Assembly (NCBI RefSeq): GCF_001500045.1
Contig: NZ_LQIX01000045.1
Span: 1-64,000, forward strand
Origin: Mycobacterium sp. GA-1199
GTDB taxonomy: Bacteria; Actinomycetota; Actinomycetes; Mycobacteriales; Mycobacteriaceae
Direction: 5' to 3'
DNA length: 64,000 nt
Shown here: positions 60,450 to 64,000 of the stretch, piece after piece
Position numbering within the stretch: the first letter of the stretch is position 1
Layout: every line of letters starts with the position of its first letter
Notes under the pieces: generated by a model
Databases searched by the model: none
Told to the model about the DNA's origin: nothing
The model's input: only the letters and a program-made list of their open reading frames with translations
Made by a program: the position numbers and the translations under genes

Positions 60450-60458
60450 GGGAACCGA

Positions 60459-61667
60459 ATGGCGTTCGGAGACGGCCCGGATGACGCCGCGCTGAGATCG
60501 GCGTGGGACGCATTCTGCGATCGGCTGAGACAGGCGGGGGAGCGCGTCTTCAAAGACCACAACGGCGCATCGGGAATCCACCGGGCAGACGGTTTCCGTT
60601 TCCTTACCCAAAACCTCGGGCAGGCGTTCGACCTCGCGTTGGAGACCCGCAACACCCGGTATCCCGAGATCCACACGTTCTGCCACCCGACCAGGAAGCT
60701 CGGTGGCGACTGTGCGGACTTCCTGTACCAGCAGGCGTGGATCGACGGGACGTCGGTGTACCGGATCGTGGGCGAACGCGGCACCGCCCCCTTCCTCAAC
60801 ATCACGGTGCAGGGACCCCGCCCCGACGGCCCCGGCGTCCTGCACGAACCGTTCGGAGACGTTCCGGAAGCGAATCTGACTGGTGCGCAACTGAAGACAG
60901 AGGACAACGGTAGCTTCGAGATTTACATCGGCGGGCCGCGACGGGGACCGAACTGGCTGCCGACGACCGCAGGGTCTCGAAAGCTGTTCATCCGCCAGGG
61001 CTTCGATGGCTGGGAGGAGCGACCGGCCCGGATGCGCATCGAACGCGTCGACATGGCCGACCTCAGGCCGGTGCCGAACCCTGCGGACATGATCACCGCC
61101 ATGGAGTGGGCAGGTGACTTCCTCACCGGAATGATGTCGGACTGGCCCGAATTCCCGTTCACACACGGCGGTGTCGACGCCGAGCACCCCAACCGGTTCC
61201 CCGACGTGACCGCGACCGGCGCCGACGCCAAACGCGGCCGCGCGGCGGTGAACATGCACTGGCGACTGGCGCCCGAGGACTCGCTGATCGTCGAATACGA
61301 CGCCCACGACGGATTGTGGATGCTGACCAACATGGGGCCGTTCTTCACCAGCATGGATTACCTGTACCGCCCGGTGAGCTACACGCCGAGTCGAACGAAA
61401 GTCGATTCCGACGGCAAGGTGCGGCTGGTGTTGTCACACGACGACCCCGGCTACCACAACTGGCTGGACACCCAGGGTTTCGAGCGAGGCAACCTGACCT
61501 ACCGGCACATGCTCGACGGGCAGCCCGTTCCGTTGCGCACCCAAGTGGTCAAGCGCGCCGAACTCGCCGATGCACTGCCGCCGGACACCGCGACCGTGTC
61601 ACCGGCCGAGCGCACCGCACAGATGTGGGAACGGTTCCGCGGCGTACGGCGGCGCTACAGCGATTGA
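60459..61667 (+). CDS. DUF1214-like protein of unknown function
   Basis: A 402-residue protein. The C-terminal part (LIVEYDAHDGLWMLTNMGPFF... YRHM) resembles DUF1214-type folds; the N-terminus, DAFCDRLRQAGERVFKDHNG...GFRFLTQNLGQAFDLALE, is typical of mycobacterial homologues. There is no signal peptide or membrane span. It lies 9 bases after the isomerase in the LLM/sulfotransferase operon. No catalytic motif is obvious. Confidence 0.7.
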   Translation: MAFGDGPDDAALRSAWDAFCDRLRQAGERVFKDHNGASGIHRADGFRFLTQNLGQAFDLALETRNTRYPEIHTFCHPTRKLGGDCADFLYQQAWIDGTSVYRIVGERGTAPFLNITVQGPRPDGPGVLHEPFGDVPEANLTGAQLKTEDNGSFEIYIGGPRRGPNWLPTTAGSRKLFIRQGFDGWEERPARMRIERVDMADLRPVPNPADMITAMEWAGDFLTGMMSDWPEFPFTHGGVDAEHPNRFPDVTATGADAKRGRAAVNMHWRLAPEDSLIVEYDAHDGLWMLTNMGPFFTSMDYLYRPVSYTPSRTKVDSDGKVRLVLSHDDPGYHNWLDTQGFERGNLTYRHMLDGQPVPLRTQVVKRAELADALPPDTATVSPAERTAQMWERFRGVRRRYSD

Positions 61668-61749
61668 AGAACCTTCCTGCGCCGCTAGCTGTCGCGACAA
61701 GCCGACGATCAGGGGCATCATGCGTCTGTCGCGGAGGAAAGGATCCATC

Positions 61750-63111
61750 ATGGACGACGTCGCGTTGTGGCCGGCCCACCGGCTGGCGGAAGGGATCCGC
61801 CGTCGAGACTTCTCCAGTCGCGAGCTGCTCGACCTCTATCTGGATCGCCTCGCCCGGCTGAACCCGGCACTGAACGCCGTTGTGATCCTTGATGTGGACG
61901 GCGCGCAACGCGCGGCGGACGCCGCGGATGCGGCCGCGGCTCGTGACGAGGCGGTCGGCCCGCTGCACGGAATCCCCATGACCGTCAAGGACTCGTTCGA
62001 GACCGCGGGCATCCGCACAACGTGTGGCGTGCCGGCGTGGGATCGGGTGCCGGAACGTGACGCCGACGCGGTGGGCAGGCTCCGTGATGCCGGCGCAATT
62101 GTCTTCGGGAAAACCAATGTTCCCGCGATGGTCGCCGACTGGCAAACCGTCAACCCCATCTTCGGCGTCACCAACAACCCGTGGGATACGACGCGATCGA
62201 GCGGGGGTTCCTCAGGGGGTGCGGCTGTCGCGCTCGCCGCGGGGCTGACCGCTCTCGAACTCGGCAGTGACATCGCCGGATCGATTCGGCTGCCATCAAA
62301 TTGGTGTGGAGTGTGCGGGCACAAGCCCAGCTGGGGACTCGTCCCGCAGCGGGGTCATCTCCCACCGGCGCCGGGCGCGCTGGCGCCGGCCGACCTCGCG
62401 GTGATCGGGCCGCTGGCACGCGATGTCGCCGATCTGGAACTGGCGCTGGATATCCTCGCGGGCCCGCCCGCGGCCGATGCGACCGGCTGGCGCCTTCACT
62501 TGCCACCGTCGCGCGCATCGAAGTTGAGCCGGTTGCGCATCGCCGCCTGGCTCGACGATCCGGCGTATCCCGTCGAGCGCGACGTCGCGGCGGTACTCGA
62601 GTCCGCGGTTGCGGCGTTGGCGGACGCCGGCATCAACCTGGTCGACGCGGCGCCGCCGGTGAGCCTGCCCGAAGTGGTCCAATTGCACATGGAACTGCTC
62701 TACCCGCTGATGGACCCGTCGTCCACGCTGCAGCACCGGGACTGGCTGGTGGCCGACGAGCGGCGGCAGCAGATGCGAGCGCAGATGTGGAACTACTTTC
62801 GCCAGGTCGACGCGTTGCTCATGCCGGTGGCCGTGGTGCCTGCCATCGCCCACGACCACCTCGAGCCCATGGCAGACCGGACGCTCCCGGTGGACAGCGG
62901 AACCCGTTCGTACTTGGACCTTTTCGGCTGGGTCGGGTTGCCGACCGTTGCCTACCTACCGGCGACAGCGGTCCCGGTCGGGCGCACCGCTGCAGGACTG
63001 CCCGTCGGTCTTCAGGTGGTCGGACCATACCTGGAGGACCGCACGACGCTGGCGGTCGCCCGCGGCATCGAACGGGTGCTGGGCGGGTTCGTTCCGCCGC
63101 CGGGCGCGTGA
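61750..63111 (+). CDS. Amidase (amidase signature family)
   Basis: A 453-residue amidase. The Ser-cisSer-Lys triad is formed by MTVKDSF (Lys), RSSGGSSGGAA (cis-Ser) and GSDIAGSIR (nucleophile Ser). AGGAAAGG lies 7 bases before ATG 61750. It would hydrolyse an amide to the acid. It is separated by 82 bases from the preceding gene, so cotranscription is uncertain. Confidence 0.9.
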   Translation: MDDVALWPAHRLAEGIRRRDFSSRELLDLYLDRLARLNPALNAVVILDVDGAQRAADAADAAAARDEAVGPLHGIPMTVKDSFETAGIRTTCGVPAWDRVPERDADAVGRLRDAGAIVFGKTNVPAMVADWQTVNPIFGVTNNPWDTTRSSGGSSGGAAVALAAGLTALELGSDIAGSIRLPSNWCGVCGHKPSWGLVPQRGHLPPAPGALAPADLAVIGPLARDVADLELALDILAGPPAADATGWRLHLPPSRASKLSRLRIAAWLDDPAYPVERDVAAVLESAVAALADAGINLVDAAPPVSLPEVVQLHMELLYPLMDPSSTLQHRDWLVADERRQQMRAQMWNYFRQVDALLMPVAVVPAIAHDHLEPMADRTLPVDSGTRSYLDLFGWVGLPTVAYLPATAVPVGRTAAGLPVGLQVVGPYLEDRTTLAVARGIERVLGGFVPPPGA

Positions 63112-63157
63112 TTCAGGCACCGGAGCAGGGCACGTATCCGGCTACGCGCGCTAGGAA

Positions 63158-63598
63158 CTACAGCCGCTGCAGCTTGAAGGTCCAGAACTGCATGCCCGGG
63201 GGGCCGTTGAAACATCCGACGTTGTAATGAGACTCGATGGTGCCCACCAGTGAGATCTCATCCCACGAGTACGTCTCGCGAGTGGGGAGCCGTTGACCTG
63301 GACAGATCAAGCCGTCAGGGACGTCGACGGTCATGGTGTACCGGCCGTTGACAAGCTGCGCCTCTCCACCGTAGTACGCGTAGAACTTCAACCGCGGAGC
63401 CGCGCTGACTTTGACGCAGTCCGGCTGCTTGTCCGGCCAGCAGTTGCTGACGAACCAGAACCACGACGCTTGCGTGTAACGGTTGGTCTGCAGATCGTAG
63501 TTGCCCAGCGGCATCATGGCGTGGGCTGGCTGTGGAGCGACGATGCTCACCGAGACCATGAGCGCAGCCGCTGCGACTAAGATCCTGAATCGGGTCAC
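63158..63598 (-). CDS. Secreted protein of unknown function
   Basis: A 146-residue protein with a clear signal peptide: positively charged VTRFR, hydrophobic ILVAAAALMVSVSIVA and APQPAHA cleavage before MMPLG. The mature part has four cysteines (SNCWPDKQPDCVKV, LICPGQ, VGCFNG), enough for two disulfides, and many aromatic residues, as in mycobacterial exported beta-rich proteins. GTG 63598 is chosen because GGGAGG lies 6 bases upstream; the upstream Met (63631) has no such site. Confidence 0.82.
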   Translation of the reverse strand: MTRFRILVAAAALMVSVSIVAPQPAHAMMPLGNYDLQTNRYTQASWFWFVSNCWPDKQPDCVKVSAAPRLKFYAYYGGEAQLVNGRYTMTVDVPDGLICPGQRLPTRETYSWDEISLVGTIESHYNVGCFNGPPGMQFWTFKLQRL

Positions 63599-63663
63599 CG
63601 GTTTCCTCCCATGTCCCCGCCCGCTGCCCATCAAATCACCTTCGCGCCCGTGGCGAGCGCAGT

Positions 63664-64000
63664 TCAGGAGATGACCGCGGCTTCCTTGCGTTCCGTGATC
63701 GGCCGGGCCAGTTCCTGTTCGTTGCAGATGCGCTGAAGCTTCTCCAACGTCTCGTCGAGGCCCGGGCCAAGCGGCTTGCTCGGAGTGAAGGTGGCGGGCA
63801 GATTCCGCATGCCCTGGATCACCCCGATCGTGTCGTAATGAACCGTGCCCTCCGGATCGCACACGTAATCCGGCATCCGGTCCAACACGGCAGTCAGCAT
63901 CGACTTGAAGACCGTCCGCGCCACGTTGGATCCCACGCAGCGATGTACACCGATGCCGAAACTGAAGTGCCGGTTTCCCTTCCGGTCGAGCATCACCTCG
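63664..64000 (-). CDS. Cytochrome P450, C-terminal fragment (cut by the window)
   Basis: The frame runs off the right edge. FSFGIGVHRCVGSNVAR is the heme-binding loop with the Cys ligand, followed by the usual final helix and strands (VLDRMPDYVCDPEGTVHYDTIGVIQGMRNLPATFTPSKP). The tail after FTPSKP is about 35 residues longer than in the other P450s here (LEKLQRICNEQELARPITERKEAAVIS), a charged extension of unknown role. Confidence 0.85.
   Translation of the reverse strand, partial: EVMLDRKGNRHFSFGIGVHRCVGSNVARTVFKSMLTAVLDRMPDYVCDPEGTVHYDTIGVIQGMRNLPATFTPSKPLGPGLDETLEKLQRICNEQELARPITERKEAAVIS

Overview
The window is 64 kb of high-GC actinobacterial DNA, most likely from a fast-growing environmental Mycobacterium (Mycolicibacterium). 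The signs are F420-type luciferase-like oxidoreductases, a mycofactocin-coupled short-chain dehydrogenase, many FadE-type acyl-CoA dehydrogenases, several P450/[3Fe-4S] ferredoxin pairs, many TetR regulators and frequent GTG starts with 4-base ATGA/GTGA overlaps. There are no tRNA or rRNA genes, transposases, phage genes or CRISPR arrays. Nearly every gene is an oxygenase, dehydrogenase, CoA-ester enzyme, hydrolase or regulator, so this looks like a large catabolic region for sterol-, terpenoid- or cyclic-acid-like compounds. The substrate cannot be read from the sequence.

Layout. 1-6.8 kb: end of an amidohydrolase, then a tight beta-oxidation operon (acyl-CoA dehydrogenase, SDR, CaiB-type CoA transferase, crotonase, thiolase, acyl-CoA dehydrogenase). 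6.8-12 kb: LLM oxidoreductase, mycofactocin SDR, TetR and P450 sharing a palindromic operator; a second TetR with an unknown gene. 12-15 kb: APH-like kinase coupled to an ACAD11-like dehydrogenase, with TetR. 15.2-20.3 kb: SDR, VOC protein, LLM enzyme, unknown gene, epimerase, acyl-CoA dehydrogenase. 20.3-24.6 kb: a VWA protein, a MoxR/NorQ-type AAA+ ATPase and an AveC-like membrane protein, with a divergent TetR. 24.7-35 kb: aldehyde dehydrogenase and two paralogous Rieske oxygenases, each followed by a small conserved companion, plus one KshB-like reductase, an SDR, an amidohydrolase, MarR and a TauD-type dioxygenase.

35-37 kb: P450, ferredoxin, DUF1330 protein. 37-46.4 kb: a ten-gene minus-strand run (NuoF-like flavoprotein, ferredoxin, DUF35-thiolase fusion, hydrolase, two beta-hydroxyacid dehydrogenases, P450, ferredoxin, P450, hydrolase), tightly coupled except for one 113-nt gap. 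47-50.7 kb: hydrolase, Rieske ferredoxin and two amidohydrolases. 51-57.3 kb: a second beta-oxidation operon with a short/long acyl-CoA dehydrogenase pair. 57.4-63.1 kb: LLM enzyme, sulfotransferase, isomerase, DUF1214-like protein, amidase. The right end has a secreted protein and a P450 cut by the window edge.

How it fits together: P450s and Rieske oxygenases would open the substrate, SDRs and ALDH oxidise the products, and the two beta-oxidation operons shorten the CoA esters. Many enzymes occur as diverged pairs across the window. Two operator-like motifs recur at distant promoters (CAATCGCAAGTASTTGATA-like and GAGAAT-N3-RTTCTC), which suggests the dispersed operons are co-regulated. The least explained parts are the Rieske oxygenase/small-companion pairs, the AveC-like/AAA+/VWA cassette, and the NuoF-like flavoprotein with variant ferredoxins. 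No stretch above 300 bases lacks a gene.
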